Below are positions 48,902 through 58,195 of a DNA stretch of 64,000 nt, piece after piece. The stretch comes from Thalassovita aquimarina. GTDB lineage: Bacteria > Pseudomonadota > Alphaproteobacteria > Rhodobacterales > Rhodobacteraceae. Position numbers and translations under genes: made by a program. Position 1 is the stretch's first letter. Each line of letters opens with the position of its first letter. The stretch is from the NCBI RefSeq assembly GCF_018219815.1, contig NZ_JADMKU010000018.1:1-64000 (forward strand), given 5' to 3'. The notes beneath the pieces are model-generated. The model saw only the letters and a program-made list of their open reading frames with translations. It searched no databases and had not been told where the DNA came from.

Positions 48902-49687
48902 TCAGACCTGGCCGATGAAAGACAGCTGGGCCGGGATTTGCTGCGCGCCCATCTGCGCGCCCGAAACCGTAAGCGCGCCGCGTTGCTCCGCCCCCAGCAG
49001 GAGAGGCGGGACAGACGGGCCGGTCACGACGTCGCACACGATTTCCGCCTGCTCCAGGTCGTCTTCTCCGAAGGGCACCGCATCATCGGCTGATTTTCCC
49101 AGTGTGGTTGCATTGACGAGGATTTCGGCCCCGGCGCGCTGCTCTGTGCAGGACACGTCCGGCCAATGGATGGCGATCATGTCCACAACCGCCGCCCGGC
49201 GCCCGTCGTCCGGCTCGATCAGGCAGAGTTGACGGATCCCGGCTTCGCAAAAGGCATCCGCAATCGCCTGCCCTGCCCCGCCTCCGGCACCGAGGATGAC
49301 CGCCGTCTTGCCCCGCACGCTGCCCCCTGCCGCCCGGAGAGCCGCGCGCATCGCGACCCCGTCGGTTGCATCGCCCGTCAGGCGCCCGTCGGGGCCGCGG
49401 TTGATCGTGTTGATCGCCCCAAGGCGCGATGCGCGCGGCGTCAACGCATCGACCTGCCCGAAGGCGGCCTGCTTATGCGGATAGGTAACCGAACAGCCCA
49501 GAAAGCTCGAACTCGCGCGCAGCAATGCCCAGAAATCGCCCAACGCGTCCGACGGGATTTCCAGCGCGATCATACGCGCATCGATTCCCTTGCCGCGGAA
49601 GAACTCGTTGAAGGCCCCGGGGGAAAACACCGTATCCACGGGGCTGCCGATGATTGGAAAGAGCTTCGTTTTTCCAGTGATATCCAT
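48902..49687 (-). CDS. shikimate dehydrogenase-like oxidoreductase
   Basis: 261 residues from ATG at 49687 (GGAG upstream). N-terminal substrate domain with GSPVDTVFSPGAFNEFF, SVTYPHKQAAF (the Lys of the family) and NTINRGPDGRLTGDATDG; the nucleotide-binding motif is GAGGGAGQAIADAF. The usual SLSP substrate motif reads TVFS. It is divergent from a GntR regulator and an ABC importer. That points to a catabolic quinate/shikimate-like dehydrogenase paralogue rather than the biosynthetic AroE. Confidence 0.85.
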   Translation of the reverse strand: MDITGKTKLFPIIGSPVDTVFSPGAFNEFFRGKGIDARMIALEIPSDALGDFWALLRASSSFLGCSVTYPHKQAAFGQVDALTPRASRLGAINTINRGPDGRLTGDATDGVAMRAALRAAGGSVRGKTAVILGAGGGAGQAIADAFCEAGIRQLCLIEPDDGRRAAVVDMIAIHWPDVSCTEQRAGAEILVNATTLGKSADDAVPFGEDDLEQAEIVCDVVTGPSVPPLLLGAEQRGALTVSGAQMGAQQIPAQLSFIGQV

Positions 49688-49773
49688 TGCTTGAGGCTCC
49701 GGCAAAAACAGACTTGACAGAAAACATACATCAATCGCAATAATATCCAACATTTTTATGAATGAGGAACAAA

Positions 49774-50445
49774 ATGATCTTTAGGCGCGATACAAGCGAT
49801 GACGACACGATCGTTGATATGCTGGCCTCCGCGTTGCGCCGGGACATTTCCTTCGGCACCCTGCTGCCGGACCAGAAGCTGAAAATCGCAGAGCTGCGCA
49901 CCCGTTACGGCGGATCGAACCATTCGATGCGCGAAACGCTCAGGACGCTCGCCGCAGAGGGTCTGGTCGAGGCGTCGGCGCAGCGTGGATTCCGCGTCGC
50001 CTCGGCGACCGAGGACGACCTGCGCGACATCATGATGGTACGCAGCGAGATCGAGAAGATCGCGCTGAGCCTGGCGCTGAAAATCGGCGATGTCGCCTGG
50101 GAAGGCCGCGTGATCGCCGCCCATCATGCGCTGCAGAAGACGGAAAGCGTGGTGGCCGGCGACGCCGATGACCTGACCGCGCTGGAATGGGACGAAGCCT
50201 GCCGCGCCTTTTCACAGGCGCTGATCGAGGGCTGCGAAAGCCCGCGCCTGATCGACCTGCATCGCAAACTCTTCGACCAGAGCCGCCGTTTCCGCCTGGC
50301 GCTGCTGCGCGAAGGCCGGTTGGATTTCAGCAAACGCAAGGACCGGCAGCGCCAGCTGGTCGATGCGGTGCTGGCACGCGACGAAGATCAGGCCATCGCG
50401 ATCCTGCAAAAGGATATCGAGGCCGAACTGACTGCAGAAACCTGA
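49774..50445 (+). CDS. GntR-family regulator (FadR/FCD type)
   Basis: 223 residues from ATG at 49774, with GAGGA six bases upstream; an upstream ATG at 49762 has none. Winged helix about 10-75 (LPDQKLKIAELRTRYGGSNHSMRETLRTLAAEGLVEASAQRGFRV, given by its ends). The C-terminal FCD domain has ALEWDEACRAFSQALIEGCES and LHRKLFDQSRRFRLAL. It likely senses the substrate imported by the next genes and controls both them and the divergent dehydrogenase. The AT-rich 86-base gap upstream has TTGACA at 49714-49719, a good -35 box. Confidence 0.9.
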   Translation: MIFRRDTSDDDTIVDMLASALRRDISFGTLLPDQKLKIAELRTRYGGSNHSMRETLRTLAAEGLVEASAQRGFRVASATEDDLRDIMMVRSEIEKIALSLALKIGDVAWEGRVIAAHHALQKTESVVAGDADDLTALEWDEACRAFSQALIEGCESPRLIDLHRKLFDQSRRFRLALLREGRLDFSKRKDRQRQLVDAVLARDEDQAIAILQKDIEAELTAET

Positions 50446-50469
50446 ACCAGGATCATAGGGAGGATTATC

Positions 50470-51492
50470 ATGATCACGCTCAATCGCCGCAAGGCACTCG
50501 CCCTGATGGGCGGCACCCTGGCCGCCAGCGGACTGGCCGCACCGGCCATCGCCATGAACAAGAAGGTCAAGGTCGGCGCGCTGCGCTTCACCTCGCATTC
50601 CGGAAGCTTCGTCGCGTTCGAACGCGGCTATTTCGCCGAGGCCGGGCTGGATGTCGAATTCGAGTTCTTCCAGGCGGCGCAACCGATGGCCGTGGCCATC
50701 GCAAGCGGCGACATCGACTATGCCGTGACGGCCATTTCGGGCGGCCTGATCAGCCTCGCCGACAAGGGTGCGATCAAGGTCATCGGTGGCGCCCTGACCG
50801 AAGAAGAAGGCATCGACGGCCAGAAGTACCTGATTTCCAGCGCCTCTTACGACGCGGGCATCACGACGCTGAAGGATCTCGACGGCAAGAAATACGCGGT
50901 GACGCAAGCCGGATCGTCGTTCCACTACATGGGGTCCAAGATGGCCGCGGCCGAAGGGATCGACCTGCGCTTCACGCCGCTGCAAAAGGTCGGCGCGATC
51001 ATCGGCGCGATGAAATCCGGCCAGGTCGATGGCTGGTCGATCGTGCCCCATATCGCCAAACCGCTGGCCAAGGCGGGCGCGTGGCACATCGCCGGCAACG
51101 TATCGGACTACATCCCGGACTATCAGGTCACCACCGTCTTCACCTCGGCCAAGAACGCCGCGGATGAACGGGGCCAGACCGAAAGCTTCCTGGCCGGCTA
51201 TTCCAAGGGCGTCGACGATTACGCCGCCGCGATGATCGACAAGACCGGCGGTGATGCGGGCCAGGACGAAATGATCGATCTGATCCACAAATATGTCTAC
51301 ACGGACCGGCCGCGCGAAAAGGCAGCGCCTTCAATCGTCAACGGCACCATGCGCCTGAGCAAGAACGCGGCGCTGAACGTGGCGTCGGTGCAGGATCAGC
51401 TCAGCTGGTTCCAGTCCGAAGGCCTGGTTGGCGCGGACATCACGCTCGATACGCTGGTCGACGATTCTTACGTCGAGACCGTCGGCGCATAA
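50470..51492 (+). CDS. ABC transporter substrate-binding protein (NMT1/SsuA type)
   Basis: 340 residues with a signal peptide of twin-arginine flavour (NRRKALALMGGTLAASGLAAPAIA). Fold features are VGALRFTSHSGSFVAFERGYFAEAGLDVEFEFFQAAQPMAVAIASGDIDYA (by its ends), KYAVTQAGSSFHYMGSKMAAAEG and MKSGQVDGWSI. The class binds sulfonates, nitriles, pyrimidines, phthalate and similar small molecules. AGGGAGGA precedes the ATG. First of three genes of the importer. Confidence 0.9.
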   Translation: MITLNRRKALALMGGTLAASGLAAPAIAMNKKVKVGALRFTSHSGSFVAFERGYFAEAGLDVEFEFFQAAQPMAVAIASGDIDYAVTAISGGLISLADKGAIKVIGGALTEEEGIDGQKYLISSASYDAGITTLKDLDGKKYAVTQAGSSFHYMGSKMAAAEGIDLRFTPLQKVGAIIGAMKSGQVDGWSIVPHIAKPLAKAGAWHIAGNVSDYIPDYQVTTVFTSAKNAADERGQTESFLAGYSKGVDDYAAAMIDKTGGDAGQDEMIDLIHKYVYTDRPREKAAPSIVNGTMRLSKNAALNVASVQDQLSWFQSEGLVGADITLDTLVDDSYVETVGA

Positions 51493-51558
51493 CTCAGCTG
51501 TCTCTCAACGGCGGGGGCGTGCAACGACATGCCCCCGCCTCAAAACGGTAGGTATTTC

Positions 51559-52326
51559 ATGGATATCCGACTGGATGGCATCAGCCATTCCTATGATGAT
51601 TTCGAAGTGATGCGCGACATCAGCCTCGACATCCCCAAAGGGCAAATCCTGTGCATCGTCGGCCCCTCGGGCTGTGGCAAGTCCACGCTGCTGCGCTTCA
51701 TCGGCGGGTTGGAACGCCCGACGTCGGGGCGCGTGCTGCAAATGGGTGAACCGCCCGAAGGCTGCCTGAACCCGCTGACCTATGTTTTCCAGGACTTTGC
51801 CCTGCTGCCGTGGCGCACGGTGTCGGGCAATATCTCGCTGGTGCTGGAAGACCACGGCATCAAGGGCGCTGCGGCGCAGGAAATCATCGACGATGTCCTT
51901 GCCCGAACGAAGCTTACCGATTTTGCCAAAGCCCTGCCCAAGCAGCTTTCCGGCGGCATGAAACAGCGCGTGGCGATTGCACGCGCGCTGGCGGTCAAGC
52001 CCGCGGTGATGCTGATGGACGAACCGCTGTCTGCGCTCGACGCGCAGACCCGCGAACTGCTGATGGACGACCTGGTGGATCTGTGGACCCGCCAACCCTT
52101 CACCGCGGTCTATGTCACCCACAACCTTGCCGAGGCGGTGCGCCTTGGCCACAAGGTCGTGGTGCTGTCGCGCCGCCCGGGACGTATCCGCGAGGTGGTC
52201 AATATCGACACTCCGCTTGCCGAACGCGAAACCGGCGATGCCGACCTTGAAACCGCCCAAAAACACCTGTGGCTCCTGATGCGGGATGAAGCCCGTGCAG
52301 CGGATGCGGAGTTGATCAATGTCTGA
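51559..52326 (+). CDS. ABC transporter ATP-binding protein (SsuB/TauB type)
   Basis: 255 residues from ATG at 51559. Walker A is GPSGCGKST at 35-43, the Q-loop QDFALLPWRTV is typical of SsuB/TauB, the signature LSGGMKQR follows, then Walker B VMLMDEPLSALD and the switch His in YVTHNLAEA. It powers the importer. Its last 8 bases overlap the permease gene. Confidence 0.94.
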   Translation: MDIRLDGISHSYDDFEVMRDISLDIPKGQILCIVGPSGCGKSTLLRFIGGLERPTSGRVLQMGEPPEGCLNPLTYVFQDFALLPWRTVSGNISLVLEDHGIKGAAAQEIIDDVLARTKLTDFAKALPKQLSGGMKQRVAIARALAVKPAVMLMDEPLSALDAQTRELLMDDLVDLWTRQPFTAVYVTHNLAEAVRLGHKVVVLSRRPGRIREVVNIDTPLAERETGDADLETAQKHLWLLMRDEARAADAELINV

Positions 52327-53116
52327 AGTCGAAGCAAAATCCGTCGTTTTCCGCGGGGGCGGCTTTGCGCCCAAGCCGCAACGCTGGGTCGGCGTCATGG
52401 TTTTCGTGGTCCTCATCGCCATTGCGGAAATGGGGACACGGGCGGGCTGGATTTCGGCGCTGACACTGCCCAAACCGTCCGACGTTCTCGAAACCATGCA
52501 AGGGCTCTATACCAGTGGCCTGTTGTTCAAGCATCTTGGCCCCTCGCTGTCGCGACTGGCGGTCGGGGCGGCGATCGGCGTGAGTATCGGGATCAGCGTC
52601 GGCGTGTTGATCGGGCTGTTTTCCTATATCCGGTCCGGCATGGTGCCGCTGATCGCGGCGATCTTCCCGATCCCGAAAATCGCCCTGCTGCCGCTGTTCG
52701 TGATCTGGTTCGGTATCGGCGAGGGATCGAAATACGCCCTGATCGCCTTCGGCACCTTCACCCCGACCGTCGTGGCAACCTATGGCGCGGTCGACAACGT
52801 AGACCGTACCCTGATCCGGATGGGGCAGAGCTTCGGCCTTTCGTGGTGGTCCATCGTGCGCAAGATCGTTCTGCCCGGCGCGATGCCCGGCATTCTGTCG
52901 GGCCTGCGCATCTCTCTGGCCATCGCCATCATCCTGCTGGTCGCGGCGGAAATGCTGGGCGCGGAATACGGCATCGGCGCCTACATCCTCGAGGCGGGGT
53001 CGCTCTATGACCTCGAACGGCTGTTCGCGGGGGTGGTGATCCTGTCGCTTCTGGGCGTGATCATCAGCGCGGCGATCGGATGGATCGAGCGACGCTTGCT
53101 GGGCTGGCGGATGTGA
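52319..53116 (+). CDS. ABC transporter permease (SsuC/TauC type)
   Basis: 265 residues, about six membrane helices. The EAA loop is QSFGLSWWSIVRKIVLPGAMPGILSGLRISL, given by its ends, and the segment FPIPKIALLPLFVIWFG is characteristic of the SsuC family. It completes the importer. A strong hairpin follows before the FAD oxidoreductase gene. Confidence 0.93.
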   Translation: MSEVEAKSVVFRGGGFAPKPQRWVGVMVFVVLIAIAEMGTRAGWISALTLPKPSDVLETMQGLYTSGLLFKHLGPSLSRLAVGAAIGVSIGISVGVLIGLFSYIRSGMVPLIAAIFPIPKIALLPLFVIWFGIGEGSKYALIAFGTFTPTVVATYGAVDNVDRTLIRMGQSFGLSWWSIVRKIVLPGAMPGILSGLRISLAIAIILLVAAEMLGAEYGIGAYILEAGSLYDLERLFAGVVILSLLGVIISAAIGWIERRLLGWRM

Positions 53117-53191
53117 TGCCGGCAGCCCAACCGAAAGGGCGCCCGGAAAGCATTACTTCTCGACCCTGACCTGACCCAGTGACCACGATAC

Positions 53192-53220
53192 CGGCACGCC
53201 ACGCGACGCATGGCGTGCCG
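53192..53220 (+). other. intercistronic hairpin
   Basis: CGGCACGCCA (53192-53201) and TGGCGTGCCG (53211-53220) form a perfect 10-bp stem with a 9-base loop and no T-run. It lies between the ABC permease and the FAD oxidoreductase genes. It may stabilise the importer mRNA or partially terminate transcription. Confidence 0.75.
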
Positions 53221-53267
53221 ATCATTGCGGCCCACAAGCGGCCCGCCCTGACCTAGGAGCATCCCAC

Positions 53268-54476
53268 ATGAGCGCGAAACCCGAAAGCGACTACGACGTC
53301 ATCGTTTGCGGAGGCGGCGCCGGCGGCATCGGCGCGGCCCTAGGCGCCGCACAGGCCGGCGCACGGGTGCTGTTGGTGGAAAAATACGGGTTTCTGGGTG
53401 GCGCAGCGACGACATCGAACGTCCTGGCCTATTGCGGCTTTTTCCAACAGGGCCCCGACCCGATCAAGGCCGTCGGCGGCGTTGCCGATCTGGTGCTGGA
53501 CGAACTCCGCCGCCTCGGGCTCGACTGCGCCCCGTTTTGTTCGCCCACGACCCAGAACTGGATCATCCTGCTTGAACCCGAGGCGGTCAAGCTGGCGCTG
53601 GACCGGGTGCTGGCGGCGCATGGCGTGACGGTTCTGCTCCATACCCGCGTGGCTGCGGCGACACGGACGGCCGAGAGGCTTCAATCGGTGACGCTTGCGG
53701 GCATGGACGGGCGCCGGCGCGTGGTGGCCGAGTCCTTCATCGATGCGACAGGCGACGCTAACCTGTCGCTGATCGCGGGGCTGCCCTGCCGGACCGGCAA
53801 TGACATGGGCCATCTTCAGGCGGTGTCGGGCCCCATTCGCGTCGGTGGGCTTGATACCTCGGTGCCGATCGACCGCACGGCGATCATCGAAGCCTTCAGG
53901 GAATATAACAAAACCGGCGCCTACCCGACCGCGCGCGAGGACGGCGGCATATTCACCCAGGTGCCCCGCACCGGCGACATGTGGTGGATGATGTACGATC
54001 ACGCGCTTCCCGACCTGAGCTCCGAAAGCTTCACCCGCGCCGAGCAGGCGGCCCGCGCCGCCGCGCAGGACTATGTCGAGGTGCTGCGCAATCGCGTGCC
54101 CGGTTTCGAAAACGCCTATCTTTCGCAAACGGGCCCGCAAATCGGCATCCGCGAAAGCCGCCATCCCGCGGCGCGCTACGAACTGACCGGCGAAGACCTT
54201 TTGACCGGTCGGCAACGCCCCGACGGCGTGGCAAAAGCGGCCTGGCCCATCGAAGATCACGCCGTGGCGGGCAAACCGGTCTATCGTCCGATCGGCGGCG
54301 ATGGCTATGCCGACATCCCGCTTGATTGCCTGCGCGCCAAAGGTTTGGACAACCTGTATTTCGCGGGCCGTACGATCGGAGCCGATGCGGCGGCCTATGC
54401 CTCGATCCGGGTAATGGGGACGGCATTCGCAACCGGCGAAGCCGCCGGTCGCGCCGCCGCCCGGAATGCCGCCTGA
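53268..54476 (+). CDS. FAD-dependent oxidoreductase (FAD_oxidored family)
   Basis: 402 residues. The FAD motif is VIVCGGGAGGIGAALGAAQAGARVLLVEKYGFLGGAATTSNV (by its ends), followed by SFIDATGDANL and the C-terminal DNLYFAGRTIGADAAAYASIRVMGTAFATGEAAG. The N-terminal half resembles the FAD-dependent oxidoreductases often found beside importers for small organic compounds. The substrate is unknown. Its position 151 bases behind the ABC permease suggests it acts on the imported compound. Confidence 0.87.
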   Translation: MSAKPESDYDVIVCGGGAGGIGAALGAAQAGARVLLVEKYGFLGGAATTSNVLAYCGFFQQGPDPIKAVGGVADLVLDELRRLGLDCAPFCSPTTQNWIILLEPEAVKLALDRVLAAHGVTVLLHTRVAAATRTAERLQSVTLAGMDGRRRVVAESFIDATGDANLSLIAGLPCRTGNDMGHLQAVSGPIRVGGLDTSVPIDRTAIIEAFREYNKTGAYPTAREDGGIFTQVPRTGDMWWMMYDHALPDLSSESFTRAEQAARAAAQDYVEVLRNRVPGFENAYLSQTGPQIGIRESRHPAARYELTGEDLLTGRQRPDGVAKAAWPIEDHAVAGKPVYRPIGGDGYADIPLDCLRAKGLDNLYFAGRTIGADAAAYASIRVMGTAFATGEAAGRAAARNAA

Positions 54477-54590
54477 TTATCGCGACGCAAAGGTCCAGCG
54501 CGGCCGTTTCGGTCCGGAGGGCGACGCCACACCCGCGTGCGGCCGCGTATCGGGCGAATGCTCGGAGCCGTGAAACTCCGGGGCATCGGT

Positions 54591-56627
54591 TCAAAAGCAG
54601 CGCGTCAAGCGCAGCGCGTCGTATATCGCCGCGTGGGTATTGCGCGCGGAAACGGCGTCGCCGATGCGGAATAGCCTGAACGCCCCGTCAGCGTTGCGCT
54701 CGACCGCTTGTTCTTCCCCGGCGACAAGCGCCTCGTAATCGACCTCGCCCAGGTTGCGCGACTTCGGTTTGAGGTCGAAATAGAGGTCATCAAGCGGGCG
54801 CGTACCGTGGTTGACCACGACCTGATCCACGATCCTTTCGCGCGTCATGTCGCCGTAATCGGAACCAAGCAGCGCCTTCAACCGGTTGCCCTCGCGCGCC
54901 ACCGACTTGAGCCGCCAGGTCACGGTGAACACCGTGTCGCGCTTTTGCAGGTTGCGCATGTACGGGACGAGGTTCATCGCCATGACCTCCGGAGCGAAGG
55001 ACCGATCCGGCGTGACGATTTCGACACGGCCATCGCGTTCGGAAATCAGGTCTGCCGCCTGAAGTCCCGCGTGATCGCCCGCGTCGTCAAACACCAACAC
55101 GTTCTTGCCCGGGGCCACGTCCCCCGACAGGATGTCCCAGCTCGACACCACCAGATTGTTCCCTTCTCCGAGCACCTCGGTATGCGGCAACCCGCCTGTC
55201 GCAACGATGACTTCGTCCGGGGTCGTCGCCACCACGTCATCGGCATCCGCAAAGACGTTGAAGTGGAAATTCACGCCCATCTTGACGCATTGATCGTAGC
55301 GCCAGGCGATGATCGACATCATTTCACGGCGGCGTTCCTGAAGCGCGGTGAGACGGATCTGCCCCCCCGGTGCATCGGCGGCTTCGAACACGTTGACCTC
55401 ATGGCCCCGTTCGGCCGCGACACGCGCCGCCTCCATGCCGCCGGGACCTGCGCCCACGATGGTCACGCGCTTTTTGCTTTCCGCCTTGGCGATCGCATGC
55501 GGCTGTTCGATCTCGCGCCCGGTGGAGGGATTGTGCAGGCAAAGCGCCATGCCGCCCTGATAGATGCGGTCGAGGCAGTAATTCGCGCCGACACAGGGAC
55601 GGATATCATCCTCCCGCCCTTCCATCACCTTGCGCACGAGATGCGGATCGGCCATCTGCGCGCGCGTCATGCCGACCATATCGAGCTTGCCGCTGGCGAT
55701 GGCATGGCGGGCCGTGGCGACATCCGGGATTTTCGCCGCGTGGAACGTCGGGAACTGCGTTGCGGCGCGGATTTCTCCGGCGAAATCCAGATGCGGTGCA
55801 TTGCGCATGCCCTGGATCGGGATGACGTCCGTCAGCCCCGGATCGGTATCGATATGGCCCTTGACCACGTTGAGGAAGTCGACCAGCCCGCTATCCCTGA
55901 GCTTGTGGGAAATGCTGAGGCCATCCTCCTTGGTCAGCCCGCCGGGCAGGTCCTCGTCCCCGGTGTAGCGCACACCGACAAGGAACCCGTCGCCGCAGCG
56001 CTCGCGAATGGCCTGAAGAACGTCGAAGGTAAAACGCAGGCGGTTGTCGAGGCTACCGCCATAGTCACCCTCAAGATCATTGGTCAGCGGCGACCAGAAC
56101 TGGTCCATCAGGTGGCCGTAGGCCTGAATTTCAACACCGTCGAGACCGGCTGCCTTCATCCGTTCGGCGGCATCGACGTAGTCTTCTATGATCCTCGAGA
56201 TGTCCCAATCTTCCAACTTCTTAGGGAAAGCGCGGTGGGAGGCTTCGCGCTCGTGGCTCGGGGAAACGACCGGCAACCAGTCCGCCTTGTCCCAGCGCGT
56301 ACGGCGCCCGAGGTGGGTGAGTTGGATCATGACAGCGCAGCCTTCGTCATGGCAGGCATCGGTTAGCGCTTTCATATGGCCGACGACCTCGTCCTTCCAG
56401 GCCAGGATGTTGTTGAAGACGGGCGGGCTGTCGCGCGCAACGGATGCGGATCCGGCGGTCATCGTCAACGCGACACCGGCCTTCGCACGCTCCACATGAT
56501 AGGCGCGGTAGCGCTCTTTCGGCATGCCATCCTCGGGATAGGCCGGCTCGTGACTGGTGATCATGAACCGGTTTTTAAGCGTCAGGTGTTTAAGCTGATA
56601 GGGCTGGAGCAAGGGATCGTTAGACAT
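54591..56627 (-). CDS. NADH:flavin oxidoreductase, trimethylamine dehydrogenase/N-methylproline demethylase-like
   Basis: 678 residues from ATG at 56627. The N-terminal TIM barrel of the old yellow enzyme class (about 1-370) binds FMN. The iron-sulfur region is CVGANYCLDRIYQGGMALCLHN, with the usual four cysteines. The C-terminal half binds a dinucleotide (TIVGAGPGGMEAARVAAERGHEVNVFEA, by its ends) and FAD/ADP. The length and the start MSNDPLLQPYQLKHLTLKNR fit the group annotated as N-methylproline demethylase (stachydrine breakdown) in alphaproteobacteria. Substrate here is uncertain; N-methylated or other amines are candidates. Divergent from a TetR regulator. Confidence 0.88.
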   Translation of the reverse strand: MSNDPLLQPYQLKHLTLKNRFMITSHEPAYPEDGMPKERYRAYHVERAKAGVALTMTAGSASVARDSPPVFNNILAWKDEVVGHMKALTDACHDEGCAVMIQLTHLGRRTRWDKADWLPVVSPSHEREASHRAFPKKLEDWDISRIIEDYVDAAERMKAAGLDGVEIQAYGHLMDQFWSPLTNDLEGDYGGSLDNRLRFTFDVLQAIRERCGDGFLVGVRYTGDEDLPGGLTKEDGLSISHKLRDSGLVDFLNVVKGHIDTDPGLTDVIPIQGMRNAPHLDFAGEIRAATQFPTFHAAKIPDVATARHAIASGKLDMVGMTRAQMADPHLVRKVMEGREDDIRPCVGANYCLDRIYQGGMALCLHNPSTGREIEQPHAIAKAESKKRVTIVGAGPGGMEAARVAAERGHEVNVFEAADAPGGQIRLTALQERRREMMSIIAWRYDQCVKMGVNFHFNVFADADDVVATTPDEVIVATGGLPHTEVLGEGNNLVVSSWDILSGDVAPGKNVLVFDDAGDHAGLQAADLISERDGRVEIVTPDRSFAPEVMAMNLVPYMRNLQKRDTVFTVTWRLKSVAREGNRLKALLGSDYGDMTRERIVDQVVVNHGTRPLDDLYFDLKPKSRNLGEVDYEALVAGEEQAVERNADGAFRLFRIGDAVSARNTHAAIYDALRLTRCF

Positions 56628-56680
56628 GTGTCGCGTCTCTTGTGGGCTGGAAGATACAAGGATTGACGACATCCTTTTTC

Positions 56681-56720
56681 ATAATGTTCACTTATGTCAA
56701 TATTATTGTTCAGTAGTGTC
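56681..56720. promoter_or_regulatory. direct repeats in the divergent region upstream of the flavoprotein gene
   Basis: ATAATGTTCACTTATGTC at 56681-56698 and TTATTGTTCAGTAGTGTC at 56703-56720 match at 13 of 18 positions and are offset by 22 bases, two helical turns. They lie in an AT-rich gap between the flavoprotein and the TetR gene, a fit for cooperative regulator binding. Confidence 0.4.
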
Positions 56721-56852
56721 TTTTTTAGAAACCTTGCCGGAGCAGCTAATTTGAATTGATTATTATCAGTCGCTTACCAAGGCATATCCCTGTGGGAGCG
56801 GGAGGCGAGCAGGCGCGAAACACGCGAGCTGCAAGAAATTTCGGTTGCAGAA

Positions 56853-57545
56853 ATGAACAAGAGCGCACATTTAACGTACAGTTCTCGAAATTCTGTCGCT
56901 TCTAACGCGGATATGCACATGCCAAATGAGTCGCTCCCCGAACGCGGATGGCGCGGGTCGCCCAAAGTCTGGCTCGACGCGGCTTATGCGGCCCTGGCCG
57001 AACACGGCGTCGATGCAGTCAAGATTCTGCCGCTCGCGCAGTCGCTGAAACTGTCGCGCACCAGTTTCTACTGGTTCTTCAAGGATCGGAATCAGCTTCT
57101 CGACGCGCTTCTGGACCGCTGGGAAAACTCGACCACGGGCCACCTCGTCCGCGCCACCGAGGACTATGCGGCGACCGAGACCGAGGCGATGCTGAACGTC
57201 ATCAGCAGCTTCCTGCCCGACGACCGCTTCGATTCCCGGCTCGAGCAGGCCGTCAGGTCCTGGGCCCAGCAGGACAGCAAGGTAGTCGAACGCGTGCAGC
57301 AGGCCGACACTGTCCGGCTCGACGCGCTCACGAAAATGCTCGTACGCTGGGGCCATGCCCCCGACGACGCGGATGTGCGCGCCCGTACGATCTACCTCGT
57401 GCAGATCGGATACATTTCCATGCGCGTGGAAGAACCGATGGACATTCGCCTGCAACGCTTCCCGCATTACGTCGAAATCTACACCGGCAAACGCCCCCCC
57501 GAAGAGGAAATGGCGCGTTTCCGGGCGCGTATCGGCCACCGGTGA
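56853..57545 (+). CDS. TetR-family transcriptional regulator
   Basis: Up to 230 residues; the exact start is uncertain because none of the early ATGs (56853, 56913, 56919) has a clear ribosome-binding site. The helix-turn-helix lies at about residues 38-85 (AYAALAEHGVDAVKILPLAQSLKLSRTSFYWFFKDRNQLLDAL, by its ends). The C-terminal domain is all helical. It is divergent from the large NADH:flavin oxidoreductase gene and presumably controls it through the direct repeats at 56681-56720. Confidence 0.85.
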   Translation: MNKSAHLTYSSRNSVASNADMHMPNESLPERGWRGSPKVWLDAAYAALAEHGVDAVKILPLAQSLKLSRTSFYWFFKDRNQLLDALLDRWENSTTGHLVRATEDYAATETEAMLNVISSFLPDDRFDSRLEQAVRSWAQQDSKVVERVQQADTVRLDALTKMLVRWGHAPDDADVRARTIYLVQIGYISMRVEEPMDIRLQRFPHYVEIYTGKRPPEEEMARFRARIGHR

Positions 57546-57724
57546 CGCAGTGTGACCGTGCGCCCTGCGTCATGGGCATATGCGGCCATGTTGGTTTGAA
57601 ACTCTTCGGTGCCCGGCTGAAGTGGCCCGGGCTTTCCTGACAGCATGTGACAGGGGACGGCTTCGTCATCAGCATTCTGCTGCATGTCATGATTGCCCTT
57701 GCGCAGTCGCTTTTCCGCGGAGTA

Positions 57725-57742
57725 GGTTATATGCTTATAACC
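57725..57742. promoter_or_regulatory. palindromic operator of the efflux operon
   Basis: GGTTATA-TGCT-TATAACC is a perfect 7-bp inverted repeat with a 4-base spacer, 48 bases before the first gene of the efflux operon. The size is typical of TetR-family sites, and a TetR gene is the second gene of the operon, so autoregulation is likely. The AT-rich arms may overlap the -10 region. Confidence 0.65.
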
Positions 57743-57790
57743 AACTCTGCGAATTGATCGAGACTTGCACGGCTGAAGAGAAGTTCCCCA

Positions 57791-58195
57791 ATGCCAGAAC
57801 CAGTAAAAACCCATCCCCCCCATCCTCTTTGGACAAGAGGCGCAGCGGTCTTGGCCTTGGTCTTCGGGGGACTGACGATCGTGTCCGGAGGCTCGGTCCT
57901 TTTCGGAGGCGAGGCGATCCGCGCGCAGGCCGGCGACGTCGTGCCGTTGGTGGTCTGGTTCAACTTCGCCGCCGGTTTTGCCTATGTCGTCGCGGGCTTC
58001 GGGATATGGAAATGGGCGCATTGGGCGTTTCCACTATCCGTCGCGATTGCGGTTGCCACACTTGCAGTCGCAGCCGTCTTTGCGCTGCTCGTGTTGGCGG
58101 GCACCGCATTCGAGATGCGCACGGTCGCGGCCCTGACACTGCGTTTTTTCATATGGGCGAGCATATCCGCCCTTATCCGGCCACGCCGGACATGA
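57791..58195 (+). CDS. small four-helix membrane protein, first gene of the efflux operon
   Basis: 134 residues with four predicted membrane helices (about 17-38, 51-70, 78-100, 108-128). No catalytic motif. GAAGAG precedes the ATG. Its stop overlaps the start of the TetR gene (ATGA), so it is translationally coupled to the RND efflux operon. Its role there is unknown; it may be an accessory subunit. Confidence 0.78.
   Translation: MPEPVKTHPPHPLWTRGAAVLALVFGGLTIVSGGSVLFGGEAIRAQAGDVVPLVVWFNFAAGFAYVVAGFGIWKWAHWAFPLSVAIAVATLAVAAVFALLVLAGTAFEMRTVAALTLRFFIWASISALIRPRRT

Noticed and set aside
57611-57632. GCCCGG...CCGGGC pair after the TetR gene as a terminator
   Set aside because: Only a 6-bp stem with a long loop and no proper T-run; too weak to call.
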